The notes under the pieces: model-generated
Seen by the model: the letters and a program-made list of their open reading frames with translations, nothing else
The model's database searches: none
What the model was told of the DNA's origin: nothing
Program-made: the position numbers and the translations under genes
Shown: piece after piece, positions 14,101 through 25,859 of the stretch
Position numbering within the stretch: position 1 is the first letter of the stretch
How the letters are laid out: each line of letters opens with the position of its first letter
DNA from: Isoetes taiwanensis
Lineage: Eukaryota; Streptophyta; Lycopodiopsida; Isoetales; Isoetaceae
DNA: 64,000 bases
Direction of reading: 5' to 3'
Assembly (NCBI GenBank): GCA_021234155.1
Contig: JAJEKV010000531.1
Location: forward strand, 64,001-128,000

Positions 14101-17100
14101 TGCTGACAAGGTATCGTGAACATGGTCTGAAAATAACAGTGTTTTTTATTGCAATCATGTTTATTTCGTACTTTTCCTGGTAGCAATGTGGGGTTGCATT
14201 TTGTTGTTTTTAAGACATTGCACAACGTGTGTCTCATGTAATGCTAATAGCTATGAGATAAGGTTTTCACTATATGGATATGAACATAGAATCTTCCTAC
14301 ACCTTCAGCTCACTGTACTTTTTCTGACTTCTCAAAGTATTGCAGTCTGCAGTAAAAAGTTCATAAATGTGCTCTTATTTGTCTTCTACATATGGTGAAG
14401 TTCCATTGGTTAAATGGTCACACTGCTTCTCAAGCAAAATACCTCGGGAACCTTGACTATTAGATTTTTAAGATGTTGGCCTTTCAATCCCTTGTAAAGT
14501 TCAAAATTATGTATCCTGCCATATTCATTTCTAGTCAAAGAACCTCATCAGCTGAAGCTTGCTGTGCTTTACAGCCTATAGTACCCATGCCCGAGAAAAT
14601 TCCTGAATCCACCTGCAAGTCAATCACTCCTACCAACTTCATGTGGCATAAACTTATTGAGAGGGCATAATCTTGAGGTTAGGATGGTATTAGGAATTTG
14701 AAAATGTGGTTGGGAATGCCCCGTCGTATGATAAACGTATTTGGCATGACAGGCTCAATCAATGTTGCGATCAAAAGAAGTTCAGATTTTAGAAGTTTAT
14801 CCATCACGTGCTGAAGATGATACATATATTTCGAAAGGTATGCCCCTACAGTGTTGTACACCATGATGATACTGTCTATTCAACCATGGATTCATCCCAA
14901 AAGAGGTTCTAATTATAGAAGTTTATCCATCGCGCACTGAAGATGTTAGATATATTTCAAAAGGTAGTGTGCTGTTACCGGTACCATGATGATGCTGCTG
15001 AACTACAAACTTAGCCTAGGTCAAATTGGGTTTGATATACATAATGCATATCAAACACATTCAAGATAAAGTTTGGTGGTTCTAGGACTCTTTCTGGCTT
15101 CTTATCTTATCATTAGGGCAGTGGTAAACAGCAGAATTGAAAGTCTGCCTCTAGGTTTATTTGTAAGCATAAAGTTTCATGAGTTCCTTTCTCTTTACAC
15201 GTGTTTTTTAGTGCGAGTGGAATTTCTTTGCCGTTTCTTTCACATGGTCAATTGTCTTCTTCATTGTCACCTAGGGCTCTTTTGGCAATTCTTTTCACTT
15301 GACCAGTTCGTGACACCACCAGTTACTTGAATTTTGCGTCACATAATATTGCATTTTAAGATTTGAAAGCTTGTAACATTCCTTTTGGTGATTGGATCTT
15401 TTAGGTGCCAAAGAACCGTTTGAAGCGTTCCTCGTCTCCTCAAAATTGGGTGCCCAGAACAACGTTGAGTCATTGCCACTGATCCTTTACCTTCATGGTG
15501 GTCCGCATTCTGCTAGTGTGACAAAATTCTCTGGGCCGCTTGCTTTCATTTCCGGACTGGGCTACAACCTGCTTCATGTCAATTACAGGTTTTTCTTTCA
15601 CATCATGCAATCTTTATTTTTGTGTTGCATAAGAAGTGGTCGTTTGGATGTTATACATGATCCAGTAGTCAGAAAGGGCAATATGGTCAATGGATTGACA
15701 GAATATGAGGAAAGGACTTTGAAGGATCTATCACTGAGTAGCTGATACTTTGGCAAGCTCCTCCGTTAAGGAATAATAAGTCTGGTCATAAAACATTGGC
15801 CTTGGAAATTTGGAATAAACAGAGTGTTATGTGGAGGATAACCTCAAACGTAGGTTATGATTTTCTCCCGTGTCTTCTTTCCAACATTTTCCTTTGCGTA
15901 ACATAGTCGACACCTAACTCCAGAGCTATTGCTCCATAAAACTCCTGTCAGCTGCACTGTTTTGTGCCACTATGTATGGACCACCACGCACAAAGGTCAC
16001 TATTAGTCATGTGTTCAATAGTTGGAAATGCTTATGTATGACATTAGAGATGAATGGGTGAAATGGGGACTATTATTAGTATTTGATGTTTAACTATGTC
16101 GTTCATGAGTATGTGGCATATTATAGAGGTGTTGTCATATTTTGTTATGTCTCATAATGTGCAGAAATAGTGAAGTACACAAGGTTAAACAAATGTGCAT
16201 GATGTACAAATATCATAGGAAATACTAGATGGTTACAATACACAAGCTTGGAAGGCAATGTGCATGATGTACAAATATCGTAGGAAATACTAGATGATTG
16301 CATTATTTGTACATATGTCTAACGATAGAATAGTAGTTTAACATTTCTTTGAATATCTATGCCCAATCCCTTCCATGCTTTGATAAGACATAAGAACCTT
16401 ATCTTTGTAGGCCAGTAAAGACGCGCCCACGCTTGTATATCTAACCATCCATTATACCATATTACAGATAATTACTATTTCTTCCATTAATATCATATAG
16501 ACACATCTCCATCTAAATGCTCCTGTTGAATTACATTCTGTGTATGTCCTCTTATTTTGGTGGTTTATATTAGCTCGTAATATGCAATCTTATTTGCTGT
16601 GACCTCAAAGTTGGAATCTGAAACAGGATGTGGTCATGGTAAAGCCACCTAGAATGTCATTTTTCTCAGCTAAGAATTAGGGAAAGGAAGTCTCCCGATC
16701 TCAAGGGAATAACTAACAAGGTCCAAGAAAATAAGGTGATATGAGATGTGTATACATTTAATCTTATAGATCCTAAAGGTCTTTAGCAGACATTAATATA
16801 TCTTTCTTTCCTCCTTCATGTTCCTTTCTAGACCATTCAACAGTTGACAAATCTTCACAGAATATGGTGTTTCGACATTAGTGTATTAGCAAATATTCTG
16901 ATTATGAGTTTTCATGACCTGATGCAGAGGTTCTTTAGGTTTCGGGGAAGAATCGTTACAGTGTCTGCCAGGACACATTGGACAGCAGGTAATAAGCGAC
17001 TTTTTTTATTCACTCTTGGCAATATTTCTGAAAATATATCTTGTGGTTTTTCAGGACGTGGCTGATGTGCTTGCTGCATTGGACTTGGTGATAAGCATGG

Positions 17101-18183
17101 GTCTTGCTGATCCTAAGAAAGTAGCGGTCATCGGTGGCTCTCATGGTGGCTTTCTTGCCACTCATCTGATTGGCCAGGTGGATCTTGTGCATCTTGTATA
17201 ACAGTGGCTTTTGCTTCAAGTGGTTTTATGGTATACTAACTATAAATAACAAACTGACTTTCTGATAAAGTATGTGCACAAAGGCGTTTGTTTAAGGGAA
17301 AAAATATGTCTCTTAAGGCTGATTGTTTATAAGCAATTTCTTAAATCAGACTTCAGATCCAACTAAACTCGAAATAGCAGTATTTAATTTATTGCATATA
17401 GAGTATTGTTATGGTCCTATTTGATAATTTAGAAAGCTGCTACAATTCAAATTCCAAGTAGATTGTATGCTTTCTTGTTGGGTCCAAGGTGTCCTACAAG
17501 AATGTTGTCTTCGTTGTATACATTATGCTGATTCATACTTGCTCTAAGCAGGCTCCAGACCGTTTTTTGACTGCTGTTGTTCGAAATCCAGTTTGCAACT
17601 TAACATCAATGGTTGGAGTTACTGACATTCCAGATTGGTGTTTTGTGGAGTCATTTGGAAGAGATGCTTCTAAATTATACTCTGAGGCACCTTCAGCTAG
17701 AGATTTGAAAAAACTTTATGAATTATCTCCAGTCTTGTATCTGTCAAAGGTATATGTCTGATCATGTTTATCCAGCCAGTCATTTGAATGAAAAATATTA
17801 CATACTGTAGTAACATGAATAGGCATGCTGATCAGGTGGGCCTAACCTTATTCCCTTTTAGGAGCACAGGACCGTAGGGTGCCTGTGTCCAATGGCATTC
17901 ACGTAAGGAGCACCTTCTTTTATTTCTGGTCTTCATAAAGTCTCATCTCAATAACTTTTCAACAGTATGCATACGCTTTAAAAGCACGAGGTGTGGAGGT
18001 CAAGATAATCTTATTTCCCGAAGATACACATGCTATTGATCGGTAAGACTATATTTGACTTAAGGTTTGCAGGTCAGTATCATGACTCAGCACTCAACCA
18101 TCCTTGTTTTTTGTGTGTACAGGCCCCAGTCTGAGCTTGAGAGTTTTGCTAATATTGGGATATGGCTAAATCGTTTTTTCTGA
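8151..18183 (+). CDS. AARE: Acylamino-acid-releasing enzyme (acylaminoacyl peptidase), 17 exons
   Basis: A serine peptidase of family S9C that removes N-acylated residues from blocked peptides and, in plants, helps clear damaged proteins. The exons I place are 8151-8268, 9233-9539, 9975-10203, 10278-10468, 10555-10635, 10771-10900, 10994-11142, 13822-13904, 14007-14110, 14753-14837, 15405-15588, 16928-16988, 17055-17177, 17552-17749, 17836-17902, 17966-18042 and 18123-18183. All introns are GT-AG. They encode about 748 residues, close to plant homologues. Exons 1-9 give the N-terminal beta-propeller (for example TPRKLGIKYCQNRPC, GFPGLYC); exons 11-17 give the alpha/beta-hydrolase domain. Visible are the oxyanion-region HGGPH (exon 11), the nucleophile elbow GGSHGG (exon 13), the Asp in GAQDRRVPVSNG (exon 15) and the His in FPEDTHAID (exon 16). 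The start at 8151 lies 26 bases after an acceptor AG, so an untranslated upstream exon is likely. Exon 3 and exon 15 contain frame breaks, so the gene is either a recent pseudogene or carries consensus errors. Confidence 0.88.
8520..8660 (-). mobile_element. Retroposon 3' tail in AARE intron 1
   Basis: Read on the minus strand it has a CAGGAG-TTTTTT-CTCCTG hairpin, then ATAGACCCTTTGGGTCTTG (a second hairpin), then TTAATAAAT and a CTTT microsatellite. It is among the clearer members of the tail family described under findings. Confidence 0.5.
9975..10203 (+). pseudogene. AARE: AARE exon 3, internally frame-scrambled
   Basis: The exon opens in frame (FEGISWSHDEEYIAYIAEEPT), meets a stop, and then family-like text appears in the other two frames: RPVF, then NKEGKAGTWKGCGDWMEDW, then RGKGRPIY. 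The total length, 229 bases, is exactly what the flanking phases require (phase 2 in, phase 0 out), so the indels cancel. The rest of the gene is largely open. This concentration of compensating shifts in one exon fits local consensus error at least as well as decay. Confidence 0.7.
10204..10277 (+). other. AARE intron 3 (short)
   Basis: A GT-AG intron of 74 bases ending in a GTTGTCCAG acceptor. It is placed here because the sequence after it resumes the family text VVEGIPKDISAGQVIWAP in phase 0. Confidence 0.6.
11143..13821 (+). other. AARE intron 7 (2.7 kb)
   Basis: The longest intron of the gene. It contains short open frames on both strands near 11.3-11.7 kb that I do not recognise, AT-rich filler, a T-tract at 13311-13324, and a small repeat of TCTCCCAATACAGCGAA (12844-12877). 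No transposon ends were identified. Confidence 0.5.
14753..14837 (+). CDS. AARE: AARE exon 10
   Basis: An 85-base exon with phases 0 and 1, flanked by ATGACAG and GGTATG. It encodes the linker between propeller and hydrolase domain (SKEVQILEVYPSRAEDDTY) and joins in frame to exon 11 (GAKEPFEAF). It is the upstream member of a tandem duplication. Confidence 0.75.
14879..14963 (+). pseudogene. Duplicate of AARE exon 10, acceptor lost
   Basis: This is a second copy of exon 10, offset by exactly 126 bases. It translates as PKEVLIIEVYPSRTEDVRY with no stop and keeps a GT donor (AAAAGGTAGTG). The position matching the acceptor AG of the first copy reads AAC, so it probably cannot be spliced as the first copy is. 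The duplicated unit includes adjacent intron sequence (CCATGATGAT in both copies). Confidence 0.7.
15589..16927 (+). other. AARE intron 11 (1.3 kb) with repeats
   Basis: A GT-AG intron. It contains a 45-base direct repeat (copies at 16193 and 16258, sharing TGCATGATGTACAAATATC) and, near 16765-16815, a retroposon-like tail with a GACC/GGTC-type inverted repeat followed by CATTAATATATCTTTCTTTC. Confidence 0.55.
16760..16815 (+). mobile_element. Retroposon 3' tail inside AARE intron
   Basis: It shows TAGATCCTAAAGGTCTTTAG followed by CAGACATTAATATATC and a short TTTC-rich tail. This matches the hairpin-spacer-microsatellite layout of the other tails in this window. Only the 3' end is visible. 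Confidence 0.35.
17836..17902 (+). pseudogene. AARE: AARE exon 15 with +1 frameshift
   Basis: This exon carries the catalytic Asp (GAQDRRVPVSNGIH). It begins in phase 0 as V-G-L-T-L-F, but reaching the LLGAQD text requires removing one base from the run TTATTCCCTTTTA around 17855. No alternative acceptor fixes the phase, because the correct frame upstream meets TAA. A single extra C is the simplest explanation, either a mutation or a homopolymer error. If real, it would remove the Asp and His of the triad from the product. Confidence 0.65.
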
Positions 18184-18189
18184 TATCAT

Positions 18190-19533
18190 TGTCATTTTTT
18201 CTTAAAAGACTCTTTATTACATGGTATTTATCTGCTCTATTACATAAACACAAGTTTGGTACTCAAGTTCCAGCAAGCAGAGCGTATCTTATGTACGTGG
18301 ATGTGTATCTGCTGTACCAATAGTCGTTTGTGTAAGCATGAATATGAGAATAGTCGGAAGGATAATTTGGTCAAGTTGTCCGCTGTGATGAGCATGCAAA
18401 ATTAGATGTATTATGTAATCGTTAAGATACCCGCATGAATGAGCGAGTCTTTATTGTATTGCTTCTGCTATGGGCAAGATAAAAAGTCAATGTGATTTTT
18501 GCGGGGGGCTGAGCGGCTGTTGCCCTGCGTTGAAGGTTGAATGTCAGCTGTCATTCATATGCGAAATTGGTTTTTCCTCCCTAAACTTCCCCGCTGCTTG
18601 CATCTTGCCTTCAACATGAAACATCCCGGAATTTTTTAATGGAGGCATCATTTTCAATCTTATGTTGAGATAAATCTGATGAGTTTCTTGGAATCCATCC
18701 CGAGTAACCTCGCCCATTCTTCGCCTCTTCAATCGATTTGCTGCTGATCGGTTTTCCAGGACAAGTGTTGGAATTGAATTTTTGTGTCTACTCCAAGGAT
18801 TGTCTTTGCAATCTAGATTTTGTGCACCTCCAATTTCCATTTCTTATAACCGACTCCCTTCAATTTGCCAATCGACTTCCTTCAATTTCGAAATCTGCAA
18901 CAATAAAATTTGATTCTTAAACGACAACAGGAAATCTACTATCTTCACAAACAATCGGTAGTTGCAGTAGGTAGTTTGCAATAGGCAGTAGGCCAATCCC
19001 AAATCAACAGTAAGTAAGCAAATCAAAGAGTAGGATGAGTTTTGGAGAGATGGATTTTTGTAGTGACGATGCCTTGATTCATCGAAGTATGTAGCGCTGA
19101 TTCCAATTCCTTCAGATTCTCAAGCGATCATCTAAACGAACTTTTTGTTCTAGATAAATCATCTGGTTGATTCAGTGCTGATTCAGCAAAGTGCAATTTG
19201 GGACCTCAGCAGTCACACCGTGGATGGCGCGATGCTGAGGCTAAAAAAATTAGCAGTTTAATTTGGTCCTTGCACTAAAACAGCACGAGGCGAAAATCGC
19301 GTCATGTGAGTCGTCCATTAGAACACTCACCAAAAGAGAAATACACTATATCGCTCATGATCCAGCTCAAGAACTTGAAAAGGAAGAAAAGTGCAGCTGA
19401 AAAGGAAGAAATTGCAGTTGAATTGGTCAGATTCATCAGACCAAAGTGCATGCAAACGAAGAAAGGACGATGGGTCTTCTGGGAAGGTGTCAAAGAAAAG
19501 AACATAGGGAAAAAGGACTTTTTATCGTTATCC

Positions 19534-19571
<38 letters not shown>

Positions 19572-20870
19572 CCCTTTTTTTTTTTTTTTTTGCTTTTTGG
19601 CATTTATGACTTGCTTGCTAAATTAACCAAACCAAATAGCCACTTTAAATACTGTCAAAAGTGGTATGACGAATAAAAATACTAAATTAAATTAAATAAA
19701 GACATCCATTCCATTGTTGAATTGAGAGAGATAATTGAAAATTTCAAAAATCAAATGTTGTTTATTTTTGCCATTCGTTATTTTTGTTAGACAACATTAA
19801 AATAAAGTCCGCGCGCAAGACGGAGGGTTGCCCCTATGGGCCGAGGGGGTGAAATGGCTTTAAATCATTAATTTGAAAGTCATGTTTTACAATCAATCAA
19901 AGTTGCTATATGGTAGCCATTTGCATTACTAACTCCTCCTTAGATGTTGAGCTCCTCTTGAACTAGGATCCAGCTGGACACATGGACTATGAGGTTTAGG
20001 TGTAAAAACATATTATTGCTAGGTTACTAGTAATATATAATAGCAAAGTGTTGTCGTAAGAAAAAGGTGATTGTTGCAAATCTTAGTTTCCCAAGCTTGC
20101 CTCAGAAGTTCTTTGGAGGGTTTTTCTATAACAATGCTTCAAACCGCAATACAAAGCATTTAATGCATAACTTGGATACAACACAAGTCAACAAAGTAGT
20201 GTCGTAGAATTCATATATAAGAAGAGTCGTATATGAAAAAAATGCATTATTAGAAGTTCACCTAAATAGAGAACATATATGCACTAAAAGAAGTAAATAA
20301 TCTTTAAATGCAATTACATCATTTATCCTTGAACCCGAAGTTCCTCCGGGATCTTTGTTCAACACTCTCAACTCAAGATGAATCATGGTTATGAGGCTCC
20401 ATACAAGATTCTCAAATTTCCGCTGTTTTACTATAGGTTTTGTATTACACATAGTAGATTTCTTCAAGGGCATAATCTGTTAAACACAAAAGATGTCATT
20501 GTTAATGGAGTGCCTTCAATACTTTTGAAGTCGCATGATTACCTTAGTACGATGCCATCCCCGCATCGATAATCAAGTTAAAAAGATTCTAGCACCTCAT
20601 TTTGAAGTTTGGTAGGTGCATTTGACATCTCTAAATTTAATTTTTCTTCCACATTAAAGTCTCTAGGATCGCCAATTAACGTCGCTTCTTTTGCATGAAA
20701 TGTTGAACTAAATTATGCAATGCATTATAATATGGAACTATTTCAAGTTACAATATAATCACTGTGCTCTTTGTACAACAAGTCTTGTCAAAAAGGGCAT
20801 ACTTAAACCGCAACGAACTGAATCTTAAGCTTGGAATGGAACCTTGGCCATCTTTGCGCATCAACGCACC
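18190..20870. other. Downstream of AARE: no gene recognised
   Basis: AT-rich DNA. A 98-codon minus-strand frame (18544-18840) is rich in Arg, Lys and Met but matches nothing I know. A TC microsatellite plus T-tract lies at 19536-19592. The first few hundred bases should hold the AARE 3' UTR, but no clear polyadenylation signal stands out. Confidence 0.35.
19536..19592. repeat. (TC)n microsatellite and T-tract
   Basis: About 15 TC units are followed by T-rich sequence. Open frames running through it (Ser-Leu repeats) are artefacts of the repeat. Confidence 0.9.
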
Positions 20871-20874
20871 ATCG

Positions 20875-20910
20875 AACATTATGGTGCCCGGCCTTGCTGG
20901 GCATAATTTG
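20875..20910 (-). mobile_element. Degenerate Helitron-like 3' terminus
   Basis: On the minus strand a hairpin GCCCAGCAAGGCCGGGC (20886-20902) is preceded by ATTAT and followed by ACCATAA. It closely matches the hairpin and spacing of the terminus at 31525-31552, but the terminal CTAG is mutated. Probably an old relative of the same Helitron family. Confidence 0.45.
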
Positions 20911-21049
20911 GGAACTTGTGCATTCGTGTATAGTAACTTCTTGGCCATTAGATCATTTTGGAAAGTTGGAATAACTTTTGGTCGTTGGATCCTTTTGGGA
21001 TCCTGTAGATTGCAAGTGGCCATGTCTATGAGTTGTTGATGTTGTGTAC

Positions 21050-24000
21050 TAAATCTCATATAGTCACTCTCTATTCTATTGTGTTCCATTGTATTCTATC
21101 CTTGTTGTGGTTAAGGGATGTGTTGTGAACACCACCATGTAAGCCTTCTATTCTATTTGATTTATTGCATTATTTAGTGTGACCTTAGCTTGTTCATTGT
21201 GTGTTGCACCTTTATCTATAGCTACCTTCGAAAGTAATTTACACCTTTAATTAGAGCTACCTTTAAAAATACTTAGATGTTGTTAATTGCGTGTGCAAAT
21301 AAAAGAAGAAAACTGCGTCCATGACTCTTGCAAATTAAATATGAAACATTGCAAAGATGAAAGATGGGCTTAATGGATTTTCTTAAAGAAATATATCCCA
21401 TGTGTGCCTATTGTATATATCTTGTAGGAAATAAAGCTTTGTTTTAAACCATTGACAAAAAGAATGTTACAAAACAATGGGATCTTTATTCACCTAATAA
21501 TAATAAACAATGGGATCTTTAAGTTTGTCGAGTTTCTTTTCATCACACACGATTCAATGCTTCAAAATCATGGGGATGGACCCTTGGAGTTTCATATACT
21601 TCACAATCTTCATTATCAAGTATAGGCAAGAGAATTGCACTTGAGTCGGTGACGCGTCTGTGGACTCCATGGCTCGGAAGAGGCAAATGTAAACCAGCTA
21701 CTTTCCAATCTTTGCCGGTACCAATGACCTTAAATGTCCAAACATTGTAACCGACGTTAAAATATAAGGTAAGTTAGAAGAATCATATCTCCGTGAGAAC
21801 ATCAGAAATACAAAAATCGGGATGAGAAGTAAAAATGTGAACTTTTTCAAAGAGCAATTAAATAAGAGCTTGATCTAACAAAGTACATAATTATATAAAT
21901 GTAATAGAAAAAGATACATATGCATATTTAATCACAAAATGTACCCCACAATACTTTCTCAAATGATCCGCGATCTAGTGCATCCAAACTTCAAGTAGTC
22001 AAGCGGTGCATTTCTAGGTTCAACAATTGTTTCGCAATAACTCTTTGACACATGCCCTTTAAGCTTTGAATAGGAGGCACAGAGACATCCATGTTGCTTC
22101 TTTTCGATCTCGGTGGAAAACTAAGATTGTGTATTTCATCATCGCCGTCATCATCGTCATTATCTAACCCATCAACCGGATTGATCATTGAAGGTACTTC
22201 AACCATAGGTTTCGCCGAGGATAGGATGGCATGTATAAACGGATACGAATATGTTTTCCCCTAATCGACAAGCATGCGATATGTTTTAAACCACGTAAAC
22301 GAAAGGGAATGGGAAGAAATTCTTTTTGTGCACTTCAAGATCCCAAATGTATATATCTCTCCCTGTGATTCGTAAAATGCAGTTCTATACTTCAAAGAAG
22401 AATCGATACTATTTTATGCCTAACTCGAATTTAATAACCGGAAATGCAAGCCAATAGAAAAGACCATGTAAAGCTCAAGAATTGCAACATAAAAAGAAAC
22501 TAGAAATACAAGCTAATGTATAGGATAAAAAGCACATAATCCAAAAGCTGGCAATGATTACTACTAGAATAAAGGGCCTCAACACATAAGCATTTCTCAT
22601 GGTATTGCACGGCCATTATTTTTTAAATTAATATTGGCTTATTTCCTACAACTATATTCGAGATAACACGAACATGTATTTCAGAGCCTCCATGACAACT
22701 CATCTTTCAATTCTCAATGCCAACCTCATAAGTTTTAATAGTAATTTAAGCAAAGGGCACATGAGAAAGGATCTTCATGGACGTACGTCTGGAAAATGTA
22801 AAATTATTGAGAAACTCCTAAAATGAGAGATGAATTTGGTATTTGTGAATTGCCCCTTAAAAGAAAGTTGTTTAGACCATTTCCCTCTTGTCATAACCAG
22901 TCAATAAAATTCCAACCATACAAAGAAACAGTCAAATCTTATATATGAATAGCATAATAAGATGAGACATATTCAAGCTACACTTGCCACAACAACCTCA
23001 AATGTAAAACACATGGAAAGCACCCATTAATGGTTAGGGAGAAGAAGAATAGACATGGTGGAAAAGCGACCATCTAAACAATGACAAACAACCGATGTGA
23101 AAGATTAGTATAGATGATGTATGAAAAGATGTCACTAAGTGACGGAAAAGAAAATAGCGCTACCCTCAAGTGGAAATAAACAGCATCACCCTGTAGGTGG
23201 AATAAAGTAACACGCTGCAGGTGGAGAAACATCACCATAGAAACACCCGACAGGTGGACGACAATATGGTCAGTATTGAACAAGAAACAAACATGGAAAA
23301 CAAAATGAACTCAAATAACATATAAAGGCGGGTAGGGGAGCAATGGGTAAGGAAAGAGATGTCATTGTGGAGAAGACGCCGATAAATCGGATACAAGAAT
23401 GAAGAGCACTTATATAGATGCTCGTCCCTTCCCAAAAGCCGATCCGAAGCTTCGGATCGATGCCAATATAGATCAACACATAGGACTTGAGTGCAAAGTG
23501 GCAAAACATCACCGGTGATTGCCAACTATAATAATCATCTTCGCTGGCCTAAAACAACGCGACAATGGAAGCACATTTAAAGACATAACAAGCAATGCTG
23601 CCTTTTTTTTGGGTTCAAGAATCCTAGGCATGGAGGTGAGGATTGAGGGATATTCATGGAATGTCCTAAATGTGAGGTCAGATATCGTGGTTAGCCTTGT
23701 CGTTCACCGAGAGAGATTCAAAAAAAAAATGTCCGAACTTGGAATACTTGCTAAACCGGAAGTTCAATCAATATCAATGACTCCGACCTGAAGGTTTGCA
23801 TGCAGTCACCGGATCACATGCATTATCATCATTCTTTGCTTAGCCTTGGGCTAGATTTTGGCTCCCAACTATTTCAAGAATTCGTTCACAGAGTAAGGTC
23901 AGAAGGCACAACACTACCAAACTGCAACGCCTAGTAGCTAGAGGTCGCCTAAGGTGAGGATCTGGCTTCTTGTGGTAATTTATATCCTGTTTAATTCATT

Positions 24001-25370
24001 AATCTAACATAATAAACACATATTTCAGTGTGTTGTTAGCAGCTACTACTCTGCCATTTGAAGCTGAAAAAATTCATGTCGACATATTGAAGGCATCTAA
24101 CCTATACGTTATTCTTGCAGGATCGATTTGGAGTTTTTCCGGCCGTCTCCTTGTTTTTGAAAAATCTGGGTTTAGGAATCGTTATATATTTGTGTTTCCA
24201 TCGTCATGGCTTGGAGCGGGAGAAAGGCTAGTGCTTGCTTTAACTGCTTGCTCCATTTTTTTGGTCCGATATTAGCTTATGCCTTTCTTTGTAATTATGT
24301 CTTTTTTGCAACAAAATTCCATTGGACGGCCACAGAACATCAAGATTTGGATTGGATGTATAAGTTTTGGATATAGGTGTTGCTCCACTAGTCAAGAGAT
24401 GGTGTGCTAATAACTAGATATGTGATAATAACATGCAATAATCATTGCTCTAAGCTTATGTGGTCTCCAATGTGGTTTGGGCATTTTAGCATGTAACTTC
24501 AGCATTAAGTTTTGATAGATGATAGAGCCATAGGCAAATAAAAACATGTATTGGCACATTTATGACTTTTTTTTATATTGGTTATTTACTAGCTTTTCAA
24601 ATTACAGCTTAGATTCTCTTGAGGATCAAGGAATAATGTGGATACTAAGTAGCCCAAAAGATATGTCTCTCTGTGGCAAGAATTTCCAATTGCCCCACAT
24701 GGCATGACAATGACAGCCTAAAGTTGTAAAATATGCTATATTTGAAAAGGGACACATATGTTATATTGAGCTTTTCTTTTGGTGTGCAATTCACTGAGTG
24801 TCTGATACCAACTTGGTACAAATTTCAAAGGACATCTATTTTGATTGTGAGCAGCACATCCATAGTCACATACATCATCATTGTGCATAGTCACTTGTTT
24901 CTAAGAAAAGTATTTCTGCCTGTAGATTGCACCAAGTGGATGGAGCTTTGTATATAGTTATCTTGCTCTTGGTCATTATCATGCACACATAAATCCCACC
25001 TTGGCACCAGTGGCCCCAAGCTTATTTGCTTGCTTCATTGTCCGGGAACAAGTTTGTAGCTATTGCATCAATTCGCACGGGGTCCCGCCGTGCTACCTGA
25101 TTGAGACAGGTAGATGGGAGCGGCCGCGCAATTAAGCGAGAAGCGAGACTATGTGCAAGTTGTTGCCATAAAAGTTATTGAAGATGAAAGCCATACTCTT
25201 CCGAAGTTGCCCCCCGCTTTGAGATAGTCAGAAATCATTTTTGACCTTAGCATTCCATTCCACGCCCACAACTTCTCGTGAGCACCATCATTGCATGACT
25301 TGGCATTATACATACTTGAGGTTCTAGATAAACGTGCGAATTACCGAGCCCTCAAGAGTCATTATCTCCG
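21050..25370. other. Gene-poor stretch
   Basis: Only short frames are present. A minus-strand frame (21991-22206) has an Asp-rich run (DNDDDDGDDE) and could be an exon of an unknown acidic protein. A perfect 18-base palindrome, GATCCGAAGCTTCGGATC, lies at 23441-23458. Imperfect repeats of GGTGGAAATAAACAGCATCACC type lie at 23170-23235. No family is recognised. Confidence 0.35.
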
Positions 25371-25374
25371 CTTG

Positions 25375-25540
25375 TCTAGTATCATCATTATCAGTAAAGG
25401 TTTTTCCCTTGAAAACCTTTCGAGGCAGGGGTTTTTTAATCCTAGTAGTAATGATTGTACTAGCCCATTGTATGGGTCCCATGACCTATTGGTCTCCGTG
25501 GACGTTAAAAAAAACTATTCTATTCTATTCTTGCTAACTA
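25375..25540 (+). mobile_element. Retroposon 3' end with (TATTC)n tail, copy A
   Basis: Layout: GGTTTTTCCCTTGAAAACC, a GGGGTTTTTTAATCC block, TATGGGTCCCATGACCTATT, GGTCTCCGTGGACGTTAAAA, then a few TATTC units. The same order is seen at 33256-33398 (inverted), 35700-35900 and 41362-41500 (inverted). The 5' part of the element is not identifiable. Confidence 0.65.
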
Positions 25541-25665
25541 GAGAACGAATTGTGGTAGTTGCTTTTAAGCTAATTCCTGAGAAGTGCAATCTTCTTATGC
25601 TTCTAACTGTTTTGATACAAGCCATAATCACAGTGTCAATATCATCATTGGAAGTTTCCGGTCAG

Positions 25666-25811
25666 AAAAGTGCCTCAGAGTTGTGGATTCCATCCTGCAG
25701 GGTCGTGGAGTTGGCAGGTTGAAATCAAGAGCAGATGAAGACGATGAAGAAGATACATTTGCTCCTCAAAAAGGAGTTGTGGCATTTCCAAGTGCAATTA
25801 CGCAGGCATAG
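25666..25811 (+). CDS. Exon-like open stretch, unknown protein
   Basis: The frame reads CLRVVDSILQGRGVGRLKSR, then an acidic cluster (ADEDDEEDTF), then APQKGVVAFPSAITQA and a stop. The composition is more protein-like than the surrounding sequence, and CTGCAG|GGTCG could act as an acceptor. I do not recognise a family and no partner exon was found. Confidence 0.2.
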
Positions 25812-25859
25812 GTGTTCCATTCATATAGCACCATGACTTTTATTGGTTGTTGAGACTTC

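Noticed and set aside
19306-19676. Open frames through the TC repeat
   Set aside because: They owe their length to the microsatellite (Ser-Leu repeats) and a T-tract.
23441-23458. 18-base perfect palindrome as an operator or terminal repeat
   Set aside because: A single palindrome with no second copy, no target duplication and no gene beside it; chance or a restriction-like sequence is enough.
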